From JAAYDI01 sp052034005 (lineage in GTDB: Bacteria > Planctomycetota > Planctomycetia > Pirellulales > Pirellulaceae), in contig JBPOJB010000071.1 of assembly GCA_052034005.1 (NCBI GenBank), forward strand, positions 1 through 32,539: a DNA stretch of 32,539 nt, given 5' to 3'. A model generated the notes under the pieces. The model was given only the letters and a program-made list of their open reading frames with translations. It was not told the DNA's origin and made no database searches. Positions within the stretch are counted from its first letter, which is position 1, and each line of letters opens with the position of its first letter. Made by a program: the position numbers and the translations under genes. Of the stretch, positions 24,026 to 32,169 are shown one piece after another.

Positions 24026-25504
24026 TTACTCCGGCTTCCAGATCGGCAGCAGCTCTTCGGACATCTGGAAACGGATGGATTCGTCTTCCAGGATCTGGTC
24101 GGTCGAGTCGAGCAGCGCCTGGCGGTCGAACACCATCGTCTCGTACGCGCCGCCCAAGTGGAACGTAATGAACCGGCCTTCCGCCTGGCGGATCGTCGCG
24201 ACCAGGTGCGCCAGATTCCGGATCGGCACGTCATTGACATGGGTCACCGCGCCGAAGATCTGTTTGTCGTAACCCTCCAACAGCGGGCTGGGAATCGGCT
24301 GGGAGACCAGGACCAGTTCTTCGTCGGGGAAGGCTTTGCGATCGAACCAGCGGCTGAGCAGCGGGCTGCGCCGGGCCGCGAAAGCCGCCATGGCGGGCGG
24401 TTGAGTTTGCAGGGCCGCAACCAGCTCCTGGGCGGCCGTGATGAAGACGAGCGGTCCGCAGATGAAATAGGACGGGTAGCGCCCGGACAAGTTCGGGATC
24501 AGCAGGTTGTTGCTGTAGCTGACAGGAACCTGCAGCTTGATGGACTGGCCTTCGCGCCAGATTGTCAATTCGATCTGGTCGTCCTTGACGAGCCTGGGGA
24601 TCAGGTACCGGAAGGACAACCGGAGTTCGTCGCCCACCGCGATGTCGCCGCGCCGGTCGATGGCCTGGTCGCCGATGTGCGTGATGACGTCCCATTCCTT
24701 CAGCGGATAGTCTGCATCGGTCGAGTACGGGGTGGCGATCATCATGCCGCCCGTGTCGTCGGCGAGGCCCAGCCGGTCGCGCAGCGATTGGTTCTCCACA
24801 GTCTGCATGTTGTCCAACAGCTTCGGCTTGCCCCGATAGGTGCCGTCCGCGATGTCGTCGAGGAACATCTGGATCTCCTCGGCGGGGATCAGGTACCCGA
24901 TGTCGTTGGCGGTGCGGATCATGCTGAACACCAGGCCGACGATCTTCCCGTCGGCCACGGCCGGTCCGCCGCTGTTGCCGCGATTGACGGGCGCGTCCAC
25001 CTGGATGCGCATGCCGACCTCGGACTCACCGTACGCCACGTATTCGACACGCGAGATAATCCCCTCCGTAACCGACAGCTGTTCGCCACCTTCCGGATAG
25101 CCGTAGGCGTTGACCTTGTTCTTGATCTTGGGCAGGTCGTGGTCCAGCGGCAGGGCCGGGAGCGAATCGAAGATCTTCTCGTCGGTGAGCTTGAGCACGG
25201 CCAGGTCGATGCCCGGCGCGATCGCCTCCACCGTGGCGGGGATCCGCTCCGTCGACCGGTCAGGCTGCACGAGCACCCGGCTCCCGTAGAGGACCACGTG
25301 GGCATTGGTCAGAATCCGCTTGCCCTCGATGACGGCCCCCGAGCCGGTGACATCCTGCGTGTTTCCTTTCATCCAGGGGCGGGCGAAGTCCGGGCTGCGG
25401 CGCTGGGAATGGATCTTGACGATGGAACTGCGGATTGCATCCTGGGCCACCCCGACGTGCGGCCAGAGAACGGCCCAGAGGGCCAGGGAAATGATACGAT
25501 ACAT
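24026..25504 (-). CDS. Exported Deg-type serine protease with PDZ-like domain
   Basis: This 492-aa protein has a signal peptide (MYRIISLALWAVLWPHVGVAQ begins it). A trypsin-fold protease follows with a complete triad: H69 (TNAHVV), D100 (GIDLAV) and S178 (GNSGGP). A PDZ-like segment follows at about 225-330, then a long tail of about 160 residues as in the plant Deg2/Deg9 group. It would cleave or guard misfolded proteins in the envelope. The ATG at 25504 is preferred because GGAG lies 9 nt upstream and it opens the signal peptide; an upstream ATG 15 codons earlier would bury it. The gene sits upstream of the sigma-kinase pair on the same strand. Confidence 0.88.
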   Translation of the reverse strand: MYRIISLALWAVLWPHVGVAQDAIRSSIVKIHSQRRSPDFARPWMKGNTQDVTGSGAVIEGKRILTNAHVVLYGSRVLVQPDRSTERIPATVEAIAPGIDLAVLKLTDEKIFDSLPALPLDHDLPKIKNKVNAYGYPEGGEQLSVTEGIISRVEYVAYGESEVGMRIQVDAPVNRGNSGGPAVADGKIVGLVFSMIRTANDIGYLIPAEEIQMFLDDIADGTYRGKPKLLDNMQTVENQSLRDRLGLADDTGGMMIATPYSTDADYPLKEWDVITHIGDQAIDRRGDIAVGDELRLSFRYLIPRLVKDDQIELTIWREGQSIKLQVPVSYSNNLLIPNLSGRYPSYFICGPLVFITAAQELVAALQTQPPAMAAFAARRSPLLSRWFDRKAFPDEELVLVSQPIPSPLLEGYDKQIFGAVTHVNDVPIRNLAHLVATIRQAEGRFITFHLGGAYETMVFDRQALLDSTDQILEDESIRFQMSEELLPIWKPE

Positions 25505-25557
25505 GGGCAATGGCTCCGCCCTGGGATGGAAGGGATTTCGGCTGGTCACATGGGCAT

Positions 25558-25586
25558 ATCATAGCATCGGGTGTGCTCGGCGTGAA
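25558..25586 (-). promoter_or_regulatory. Promoter of the serine protease gene
   Basis: On the minus strand TTCACG (25586-25581) and TATGAT (25563-25558) are 17 bp apart. Transcription would start about 47 nt before the ATG at 25504. Confidence 0.45.
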
Positions 25587-25644
25587 CGGCGCCGACGACG
25601 TCGACCTGGCCGGCCAGCGGCCGCGCCGCCGGCTCCCGCCAGCC

Positions 25645-25674
25645 TTGACCCGGCTCGCCCGGTCGGCTCATAAT
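25645..25674 (+). promoter_or_regulatory. Promoter of the aldo/keto-reductase-cytochrome unit
   Basis: TTGACC (25645-25650) and CATAAT (25669-25674) are 18 bp apart, each matching the consensus at 5 of 6 positions. The leader to the ATG at 25758 would be about 77 nt. Confidence 0.55.
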
Positions 25675-25757
25675 TGACCGGTACGGGTGGGTTGTGAGCC
25701 AATGTCGCCTCACAGGAAGCAGCGCGAAATAGCCTTAGGCAGATAGGGAGATGCTCG

Positions 25758-26867
25758 ATGGCGGACACACGTGTTACACGGCGGACTTTTGTCAAGACGA
25801 GCGTGGCGGCGGCGGCCGCCGCGTCGGTCCCTTGGTCGGCAACGAGCAGCCGGGCGATGGAGACGGTCACCGACGAGGTGAAGCGCACGCGCAGTTACAA
25901 CCCGCAGATGGAGTACCGGCGGCTGGGCAAGACGGGGCTCTGGGTGTCGGCGGTCTGCATGGGTGGGCACTGGAAACGGATTGACAAGGTGATCGGCGCG
26001 GCGGCGGAGATCGATCCCTATGCGGGGCCGAACAAGAGCGAGGACATGGCCCCGTTCCTGAAGAACCGGGCGGAAGTGGTCGACCGCTGCATCGAGGTGG
26101 GGATCAACTGCATCGATTTCGCGGGCGATGCGGAGCCGGAGACCTACTGCCGAGTGCTGCGCGGGCGGCGGGAAGCCATGTACCTGTGCTATTCCCATCC
26201 GGCCAGCGAGCTGCGGGTGGAGGAGAACCGGCAGACGCAGCGACTGGTGGATCTGTTCGAGGCCGGCCTGAAGCGCTGTCAGCTGGAGTATGCCGACGTG
26301 TGGCGGCTCATGGCCTACGAGCGCGGGGGTGACCACAGCCAGGCGGATGTAGATGCCATGATCGAAGCGCTGCGGATCGCCAAGCAGAAGGGGCTGTGCC
26401 GGCATACTGGTTTCTCCACGCATGACGCGGCATGGGCGCGCAGGCTGATCGACACCTATTCGAGCGAACTGGAACTGCTGTGCATGCCCTTCATGTCGAT
26501 CTCCCTGGAAGCGCCCACGGACAGCCTGTTGGATGCGCTCCGCCAGCACGACGTGGGCGTCCTCGCGATCAAGCCGTTTGCGAGCAACTCGATTTTCGAG
26601 GGAGACGGTGCGCCGGACAGTCCGCATGCGGAGGAGGACGACCGCCGCGCGAGGCTGGCCATCCGCCATATCCTGAATCATCCCGCGATCACGGCGCCGA
26701 TCCCCGGCTTGATCAGCACGCATCAGGTGGACAACGTCGTGGCGGCCATCCACGAACCGCGCACGTTGACGGACCACGAGAAGGGGGAGCTGGAGGATCT
26801 CTCCCTGGCCGTTCTGAATCGATTGCCGACCGAGTACCAGTGGCTCAGGAACTGGCAGTACGTGTAG
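25758..26867 (+). CDS. Tat-exported aldo/keto-reductase-fold protein with degenerate active site
   Basis: This 369-aa protein has a Tat signal (TRRTFVKTSVAAAAAA, residues 7-22). The aldo/keto-reductase barrel starts at YRRLGKTGLWVS (53-64). Of the usual catalytic Asp-Tyr-Lys-His set only D120 (NCIDFAG) is kept. By alignment with the family pattern, Tyr is replaced by A125, Lys by S146 and His by M185. The late cofactor segment IPGLISTHQVDNVVAA (315-330) resembles that of active members. So ordinary reductase chemistry is doubtful, and a binding or different redox role is possible. The ATG at 25758 has GGGAG (25746-25750) 7 nt upstream. The next gene, a four-haem cytochrome, follows after 56 bp on the same strand. 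Confidence 0.82.
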   Translation: MADTRVTRRTFVKTSVAAAAAASVPWSATSSRAMETVTDEVKRTRSYNPQMEYRRLGKTGLWVSAVCMGGHWKRIDKVIGAAAEIDPYAGPNKSEDMAPFLKNRAEVVDRCIEVGINCIDFAGDAEPETYCRVLRGRREAMYLCYSHPASELRVEENRQTQRLVDLFEAGLKRCQLEYADVWRLMAYERGGDHSQADVDAMIEALRIAKQKGLCRHTGFSTHDAAWARRLIDTYSSELELLCMPFMSISLEAPTDSLLDALRQHDVGVLAIKPFASNSIFEGDGAPDSPHAEEDDRRARLAIRHILNHPAITAPIPGLISTHQVDNVVAAIHEPRTLTDHEKGELEDLSLAVLNRLPTEYQWLRNWQYV

Positions 26868-26923
26868 TCCTTCCCCGGCGGCCCGCACAGCGTAGACCCC
26901 CTCGATCATCTCGTGAGACCTCG

Positions 26924-27607
26924 ATGAAGAACTGCCTTGTCTCGTACCGCGGCCTGCGGGTCGCCGGACTTGCTGCCGGCGCTTGCTTGTTGGTCACAGT
27001 TCTCAGCCCCGCCGGGACGCTGCAGGAGAAAGACGATCCTCCGGCGGCGCAGCAGGCGGCAGCCGCCGGGCCAGCGCCGGTCAAGGCGACGGCGGAACCC
27101 GACCAGGCGACGCTCGACCAGTGGCGGGCGAACATCGACAAGTGGAAGGGGGCCGAGCGGCGTAAGCGGGCCGATAACACGTACTGCTACGTGTGCCATG
27201 CGAAGTACGCGCGCGAGAAGCTCGTGAAAACCCACGCGTCCAGGGGCGTGGGCTGCGAAACGTGCCATGGCCGATCAGACAAGCACAGCCAGGACGAAGA
27301 CAGCCTGGTGCCCCCCGACCTCATGTTCTCCAAGGCCTGGGTGGCCGGTTTCTGTGTCCAGTGCCACGAGAAGAGCGACCTGCTCGACAGCGATGAATCG
27401 CATCGGAAGCTGTTCGCCGGTGAGCTGGAGCCGGACAAGACCTGCACCAGCTGCCACGACATCGATCACGTGATGAAGGTCCGCACCCGGCGTTGGAACA
27501 AGGAGACGCGGAAGATCGAGTGGTATGACGGGGTCCGCATGATGCAATCGGAGGAGGACCGGCCGCGGCCCGTGCCGGCTGAGGGCGCCCAGCCGTCCAG
27601 TCGGTAG
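26924..27607 (+). CDS. Tetraheme cytochrome c
   Basis: This 227-aa protein has a signal peptide or N-terminal anchor (hydrophobic residues about 12-30). Four CxxCH haem-binding motifs lie at 88-92, 111-115, 144-148 and 174-178, so four covalently bound haems are expected. Several further histidines (H104, H121, H160, H182) could be distal ligands. It would carry electrons in the periplasm. It shares a transcription unit with the exported aldo/keto-reductase-fold protein, which suggests they work together. The start ATG at 26924 has only a weak ribosome site. Confidence 0.88.
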   Translation: MKNCLVSYRGLRVAGLAAGACLLVTVLSPAGTLQEKDDPPAAQQAAAAGPAPVKATAEPDQATLDQWRANIDKWKGAERRKRADNTYCYVCHAKYAREKLVKTHASRGVGCETCHGRSDKHSQDEDSLVPPDLMFSKAWVAGFCVQCHEKSDLLDSDESHRKLFAGELEPDKTCTSCHDIDHVMKVRTRRWNKETRKIEWYDGVRMMQSEEDRPRPVPAEGAQPSSR

Positions 27608-27692
27608 AGGCCGCCGGGACGCGCCGGTTGATCGTGCGCGGCGCAGCGCCCGTACGGTAGAGGTCGCGGGTCGTCGGCATGCCGGGACGCAC

Positions 27693-27721
27693 TTGGCGGG
27701 GCGGGAGGCAGCGGATATTCT
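27693..27721 (+). promoter_or_regulatory. Promoter of the propeller-kinase-LRR operon
   Basis: TTGGCG (27693-27698) and TATTCT (27716-27721) are 17 bp apart. The predicted transcription start near 27728 argues against the ATG at 27728 as translation start. Confidence 0.4.
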
Positions 27722-27778
27722 GGGGACATGGTCGGGCGCGTTGGCGACCGGGAGGGTCCGGGTGATTGTCAGCTTAGC

Positions 27779-29104
27779 ATGGGGACGAACAGCGTGAATA
27801 GCTTGAGACTCAACCTGTTGGCCGCGTGGATTGTCTGTGTCATGTTGGCGCCCGGTGCCCTGTCGGCCGACGATTGGCCGCAGTTCCGCGGGCCGGGTTG
27901 CACGGGCATCTGTCCGGAGACGGGCCTGGTGCAGGAGATACCGGAGCAAGGCCTGCCGTTGCTGTGGCAGGTGCAAGGGTGCGGTGCCGGGTTCTCGAGC
28001 ATCTCGATCGCCAACGGCAAGCTCTACACGATGGGTGATCGCCCTGCCGCGGGCGACCGAGCGCAGTTTGTGATTGCCTTCGATGAGGCGACACATCAGG
28101 AGCTGTGGGCGACCCGGATCGGGCCGAAACATGACGACGGCGAGTCGCCGGGCCCGCGTTGCACGCCGACGATCGACGGCCCTCGACTGTACGCGCTGGG
28201 CACCAGCAGCGACCTGGTTTGCCTGGACAGCGCCACGGGCGCGCTCCAGTGGCGGAAGAACCTCGAGCAGGACTTCGGCGGCAAGATGATGTCCAGCTGG
28301 TGCTGGAGCGAATCGCCTCTGGTCGATGGGGACCGTCTGGTGTGCACGCCGGGCGCGAAGGACGCCGTGATGGTGGCGCTGGACAAGAACACGGGCGAGC
28401 TGATCTGGAAGTGCGAGCTGCCCGACATCGGCCGGGAGGGCAATGAGGGTGCGGGCTACACGACGATGGTGGTGGCGGAGATCGACGGCGTGCGTCAGTA
28501 CATCACGCTTGTCGGCAAAGGAGCCATCGGCGTGGCGGCCGAGACCGGGGAGTTCCTGTGGGGCTACAACCGGATCGCCAACAAGGTGGCGAACATCCCG
28601 ACGCCGGTCGTCAGGGACCGCTACGTGTTCGTGACGACGAGCTACAATACCGGCTGCGCGCTGGTGAAACTGACCCGGGACGGCGACCGGTTCAATGCCG
28701 ACGAGGTCTATTTCCGGCCCGCCCGGGAGTTTGCCAACCACCACGGCGGTGTCGTGCTGGTCGGCGACTACATCTACGGGGGCGACGGGCAGAACAAGGG
28801 AACGCCCGTCTGCCTCGACTTCATGACGGGCGACATCAAGTGGAAAGCGCTCGACTGGACGCGCAAGGCGCGGGCGAACGGTTCGGCCGCCGTCCTGTAT
28901 GCCGATGGGAACCTGTGGTTCCGCTACCAGCGTGATGCGCTTGTTGCGCTGATCGAGGCCACGCCGGATGAATTCCGCGTCAAAGGCACGTTCAAGGCGG
29001 CGGTCGACGACGGGCCGGCGTGGGCGCACCCGGTCATCCACGACGGCAAGCTGTACCTGCGAACACACGACACGTTGATGTGTTACGATGTGACGTCTCA
29101 ATGA
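27779..29104 (+). CDS. Exported PQQ-like beta-propeller protein
   Basis: This protein of about 441 aa has a signal peptide (LNLLAAWIVCVMLAPGALSA), followed at once by DDWPQFRGP, the usual opening of PQQ-like repeat proteins in planctomycetes. Several propeller strands of the type LVCLDSATGALQWR, MVALDKNTGELIWK and VCLDFMTGDIKWK repeat along it. No catalytic residues of a quinoprotein dehydrogenase can be assigned, so a binding or scaffold role is more likely. The start could be ATG 27779 or GTG 27794; the GTG has GGGGAC about 7 nt upstream, and both give a signal peptide. Its stop overlaps the kinase start (ATGA). Confidence 0.85.
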   Translation: MGTNSVNSLRLNLLAAWIVCVMLAPGALSADDWPQFRGPGCTGICPETGLVQEIPEQGLPLLWQVQGCGAGFSSISIANGKLYTMGDRPAAGDRAQFVIAFDEATHQELWATRIGPKHDDGESPGPRCTPTIDGPRLYALGTSSDLVCLDSATGALQWRKNLEQDFGGKMMSSWCWSESPLVDGDRLVCTPGAKDAVMVALDKNTGELIWKCELPDIGREGNEGAGYTTMVVAEIDGVRQYITLVGKGAIGVAAETGEFLWGYNRIANKVANIPTPVVRDRYVFVTTSYNTGCALVKLTRDGDRFNADEVYFRPAREFANHHGGVVLVGDYIYGGDGQNKGTPVCLDFMTGDIKWKALDWTRKARANGSAAVLYADGNLWFRYQRDALVALIEATPDEFRVKGTFKAAVDDGPAWAHPVIHDGKLYLRTHDTLMCYDVTSQ

Positions 29105-30897
29105 ACGAGGGCCACCCTGACCAGCCTCGGACGGTCCATGAGGACGTGATCGTCGACGCCAAGAAGACCACGCCGTTCGCTCAATCCAGCGGCGAATTCG
29201 ACGAGGTCACGGTGGGGCCTTACCAGCTGCGGAACCTGATCGCGGAAGGCGGGATGGGCCTGGTCTACGAGGCCTATCAGGAATCGCCTGTGCGGCGCGA
29301 CGTGGCCGTGAAGATCATCAAGCCGGGCATGGATTCCCAGGACGTGATCGCGCGCTTCGAACAGGAACGGCGGACTCTGGCGCTCATGGTGCACCCGAAT
29401 ATCGCCACCGTCCTGGATGCCGGCTGCACGGCGGGCGGCCAGCCGTATTTCGTGATGGAACTCGTGCGCGGCCTGCCGATCACCGCGCACTGCGACACGC
29501 ATCGGCTGACCATTCGTGACCGTCTGAGGCTCTTCATCAGCGTCTGCCATGCGGTGCAGCACGCACACCAGAAGGGGATCATCCATCGCGATATCAAGCC
29601 GTCCAACGTCATCGTGACGATGATTGACGGCGCGCCGGTGCCGAAAGTCATCGACTTCGGCATCGCCAAGGCGCTCGACCAACCGCTGGCGGAACTGACG
29701 CGGCAGGCGCGGCTCCCTCACCCGGCCGGCACGCCGTTGTACATGAGCCCCGAGCAGTCGGCGAATGATGTCCTGGATGTCGACACGCGGAGCGACGTGT
29801 ACTCGCTGGGGATCCTGCTGTATGAGTTGCTGGTGGGTGCGACGCCTTACGATGCCGACCAGCTGGACAGGATGACCTACGCCGAATTGTGTCGCGTCAA
29901 GAACGAGGAGACGCCGGCGCCGCCCAGCGTCCGCGTGGCGTCGTTGACGGCAAGACGGCTGGCGGCCGTAGCCGACCAGCGCGGCGTTCCGCCGCCGCAA
30001 CTGGCCTCGATACTGCATGGGGAGCTGGACTGGATCGTCGGGAAAGCCCTGCGCGGCGACCGCCATGCGCGCTACCAGACCGCGCGTGGATTCGCAGCCG
30101 ATGTGCAGCGGTACCTGAACAACGAGCCGGTGGAAGCCGGGCCGGCGACCAGGCGATACCTGCTGCGCAAGTTCGCGAGCCGCCATCGCCGGCTGATCAC
30201 GGCCGTCACGCTCATCGCCGCGGCGTTGATCTTGGGGCTGACGGGGAGCGTCTGGCAGGCCGTCCGCGCCACCCGGGCCGAACGGGAGTTGACGCGCCAG
30301 TTGTACATCGCCGACAAGGCCCTGAAAGCCGCCGACGTCGCCCACCAGCAGTCGCTCCGCAACCGCGCGCAAGCCCTGTCGGCCAACGGGTCGTTCCTGA
30401 TGGCCATTGGGAAATACGACCTGGCGCTGCAGCAGTTCCAGGCCGCGCTGGAGATCGACCCGGACTCGCCCCACCTGGACAACAACTTCGCCTGGTTCCT
30501 GGCCAACTGCCCCGACGCGCGCTACAGCGACCCGCAGCGGGCCGTCGATCTGGCCGGCCGCGCCGTGGCGGCCGTGCCTGAAGAGGGAACCTTCTGGAAT
30601 ACGCTGGGCGTTTCGTACTACCGCGCCGGCCGGTGGCAGTCCGCCATCGAAGCGCTCGAACGGTCGTCCCGGATCTTCGGAGAAGCCGGCGTCGGGTTCA
30701 ACGCCGTGTTCCTGGCCATGGCGCACTGGCAGTTGGGGCACCGTGACGAAGCCAACCTCCAGTATGACGCGGTGGTCCGCTGGGTGCGCGAGAACGATGT
30801 GGCCGACGAAGAGCTGCGCCGCTTCTGCCAGGAAGCCGCCCAGCTGCTGGGCCGACCGGAAATCCCACCCGCCGAACCGAAGAGGAGCCTGCCATGA
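29101..30897 (+). CDS. Membrane Ser/Thr protein kinase with C-terminal TPR domain
   Basis: This 598-aa protein carries a Hanks-type kinase domain (41-340) with EGGMG (49-53), K71, HRDIKPSN (162-169) and DFG (185-187), so it should be active. One membrane segment lies at about 365-386. The remaining 210 residues form TPR-like helical repeats (from about 427), with SFLMAIGKYDLALQQFQAAL and TLGVSYYRAGRWQSAIEALE. With the kinase inside, the TPR part would face out and bind a partner. It overlaps the propeller gene before it and the LRR lipoprotein gene after it by 4 bases each, so all three are probably translated in step. Confidence 0.92.
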   Translation: MNEGHPDQPRTVHEDVIVDAKKTTPFAQSSGEFDEVTVGPYQLRNLIAEGGMGLVYEAYQESPVRRDVAVKIIKPGMDSQDVIARFEQERRTLALMVHPNIATVLDAGCTAGGQPYFVMELVRGLPITAHCDTHRLTIRDRLRLFISVCHAVQHAHQKGIIHRDIKPSNVIVTMIDGAPVPKVIDFGIAKALDQPLAELTRQARLPHPAGTPLYMSPEQSANDVLDVDTRSDVYSLGILLYELLVGATPYDADQLDRMTYAELCRVKNEETPAPPSVRVASLTARRLAAVADQRGVPPPQLASILHGELDWIVGKALRGDRHARYQTARGFAADVQRYLNNEPVEAGPATRRYLLRKFASRHRRLITAVTLIAAALILGLTGSVWQAVRATRAERELTRQLYIADKALKAADVAHQQSLRNRAQALSANGSFLMAIGKYDLALQQFQAALEIDPDSPHLDNNFAWFLANCPDARYSDPQRAVDLAGRAVAAVPEEGTFWNTLGVSYYRAGRWQSAIEALERSSRIFGEAGVGFNAVFLAMAHWQLGHRDEANLQYDAVVRWVRENDVADEELRRFCQEAAQLLGRPEIPPAEPKRSLP

Positions 30898-32078
30898 GAT
30901 ACACTGCCGCATGCCTGGTGATGACGCTGCTGTGCGGCCCGCTGATCGGGTGCGTCGAGCAGGGCGCTCCGAAAGGGGAGCGGACGCCGGCGGATCCCGC
31001 CGCGCGGCCGGGCGCTGCGGCCGACTCGGATACGGGCGGCCGGTCACCGGCCCGGACCGCCCGGAAAGCGGCGCCGGCAGGGACGCCCGTTGATGACCCG
31101 GCGTCCGTGGACGCCTTGAAGAAGCTGAACGCGGAATTGAAGTCCGGCCGAGACGGCCATGTTGTGGAGGTGAGTCTCCGGGAGGCCGCCGTGAATGATG
31201 CGGCTTTGAGCCCGTTGGCCGGCTTGCCGCGGCTGAGAACGCTGTCCTTGAGCGGCACGGCGGTGAGCGATGCCGGCATGCGAACGGTCGGCGCGCTGCG
31301 ATCCCTGCACAACCTGGACCTGCGCGGCTGCAAGATCAGCAACGCGGGCCTGGCAGCGCTGACAGGCTTGACGGACTTGCGAACGCTCAGCCTCAATGGC
31401 AAGAACGGGGCCACGCAAGTGGACGATGACGGGCTGGCGTCCGTGGGACACCTGAAGCACCTGAAGGTCCTGCTGTTGGATCAGCTGAGGATCAGTGGCG
31501 CCGGGCTGGCCAGGCTGGATCAGTTGTCGGAACTCGAGGAGCTGCGCCTGGCCGGGACGCAGGTTGACGATGCGGCGCTGGAGAAGCTCACGCAGTTTCC
31601 GCAACTCAGGAAGCTGAGGATTTCGGCTACGCACGTTACCAGCCGAGGGCTCGCGCAGATCGCGGCGCTGACGCATCTGGAGGAACTCGATCTGAGCGAC
31701 AACAGCCAGGTGTCCGACGACGGGCTGGCCCATCTCGCCACGCTGGCGTCGCTTAAGGACCTGAACCTCTATCAGGTGCAGGCCACCGACGCGGGGATCG
31801 CGCATCTGGCAGGCCTTGTCGGCCTGGAACGGCTGAATCTGGACGCGACGCAACTGACCGATGCGGGCCTGCCGGCGTTGCGGGGTCTTACGCGCTTGCG
31901 CTTCCTGCACCTCGGGCGCACGGCCGTGTCGGATGCGGGACTGGTCCATCTGGAGGGCTTGACGGCGCTCCGGGACCTGAAGGTCACGCGCACGGCGGTG
32001 ACCGCCGCGGGCGTTGCCGCGCTGCAGCAGAAGCTGCCCGACACGAAGATCCAGTTGGAGTACGTGCCCGGCCAGTAG
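30894..32078 (+). CDS. Leucine-rich-repeat lipoprotein
   Basis: This 394-aa protein has a lipoprotein signal with lipobox LIGC (residues 17-20), so C20 should be lipidated. A linker rich in Pro, Ala and Gly (about 21-65) leads to 12 leucine-rich repeats of about 24 residues, from about residue 88 to 385, of the form LxxLxLxGTxVSDAGLxxLxxL. The fourth repeat has four extra residues. Such repeats make a curved protein-binding surface. The start overlaps the kinase stop (ATGA), with AGAGGAG 6 nt upstream. The protein probably sits at the membrane beside the kinase's TPR part and the propeller; its ligand is unknown. Confidence 0.9.
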   Translation: MRYTAACLVMTLLCGPLIGCVEQGAPKGERTPADPAARPGAAADSDTGGRSPARTARKAAPAGTPVDDPASVDALKKLNAELKSGRDGHVVEVSLREAAVNDAALSPLAGLPRLRTLSLSGTAVSDAGMRTVGALRSLHNLDLRGCKISNAGLAALTGLTDLRTLSLNGKNGATQVDDDGLASVGHLKHLKVLLLDQLRISGAGLARLDQLSELEELRLAGTQVDDAALEKLTQFPQLRKLRISATHVTSRGLAQIAALTHLEELDLSDNSQVSDDGLAHLATLASLKDLNLYQVQATDAGIAHLAGLVGLERLNLDATQLTDAGLPALRGLTRLRFLHLGRTAVSDAGLVHLEGLTALRDLKVTRTAVTAAGVAALQQKLPDTKIQLEYVPGQ

Positions 32079-32169
32079 GCCCGCAACGCGCCCTGCTCGC
32101 ACCTCGCGCTCGGACATTTGGAGTCGCGTGGCGCCCTTCCCCCTTGCCCCGAGAACGTCTGCCTCCTTG

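Noticed and set aside
27728..27778. Upstream ATG at 27728 as start of the propeller protein
   Set aside because: It would add a polar stretch before the signal peptide and coincides with the predicted transcription start.
27275..29101. 608-aa open frame on the minus strand
   Set aside because: It is antisense to the cytochrome and propeller genes, with no domain or ribosome site.
29098..31047. 649-aa open frame on the minus strand
   Set aside because: It lies opposite the kinase and LRR genes, has no recognisable domain and reflects the GC-rich third positions of the real genes.
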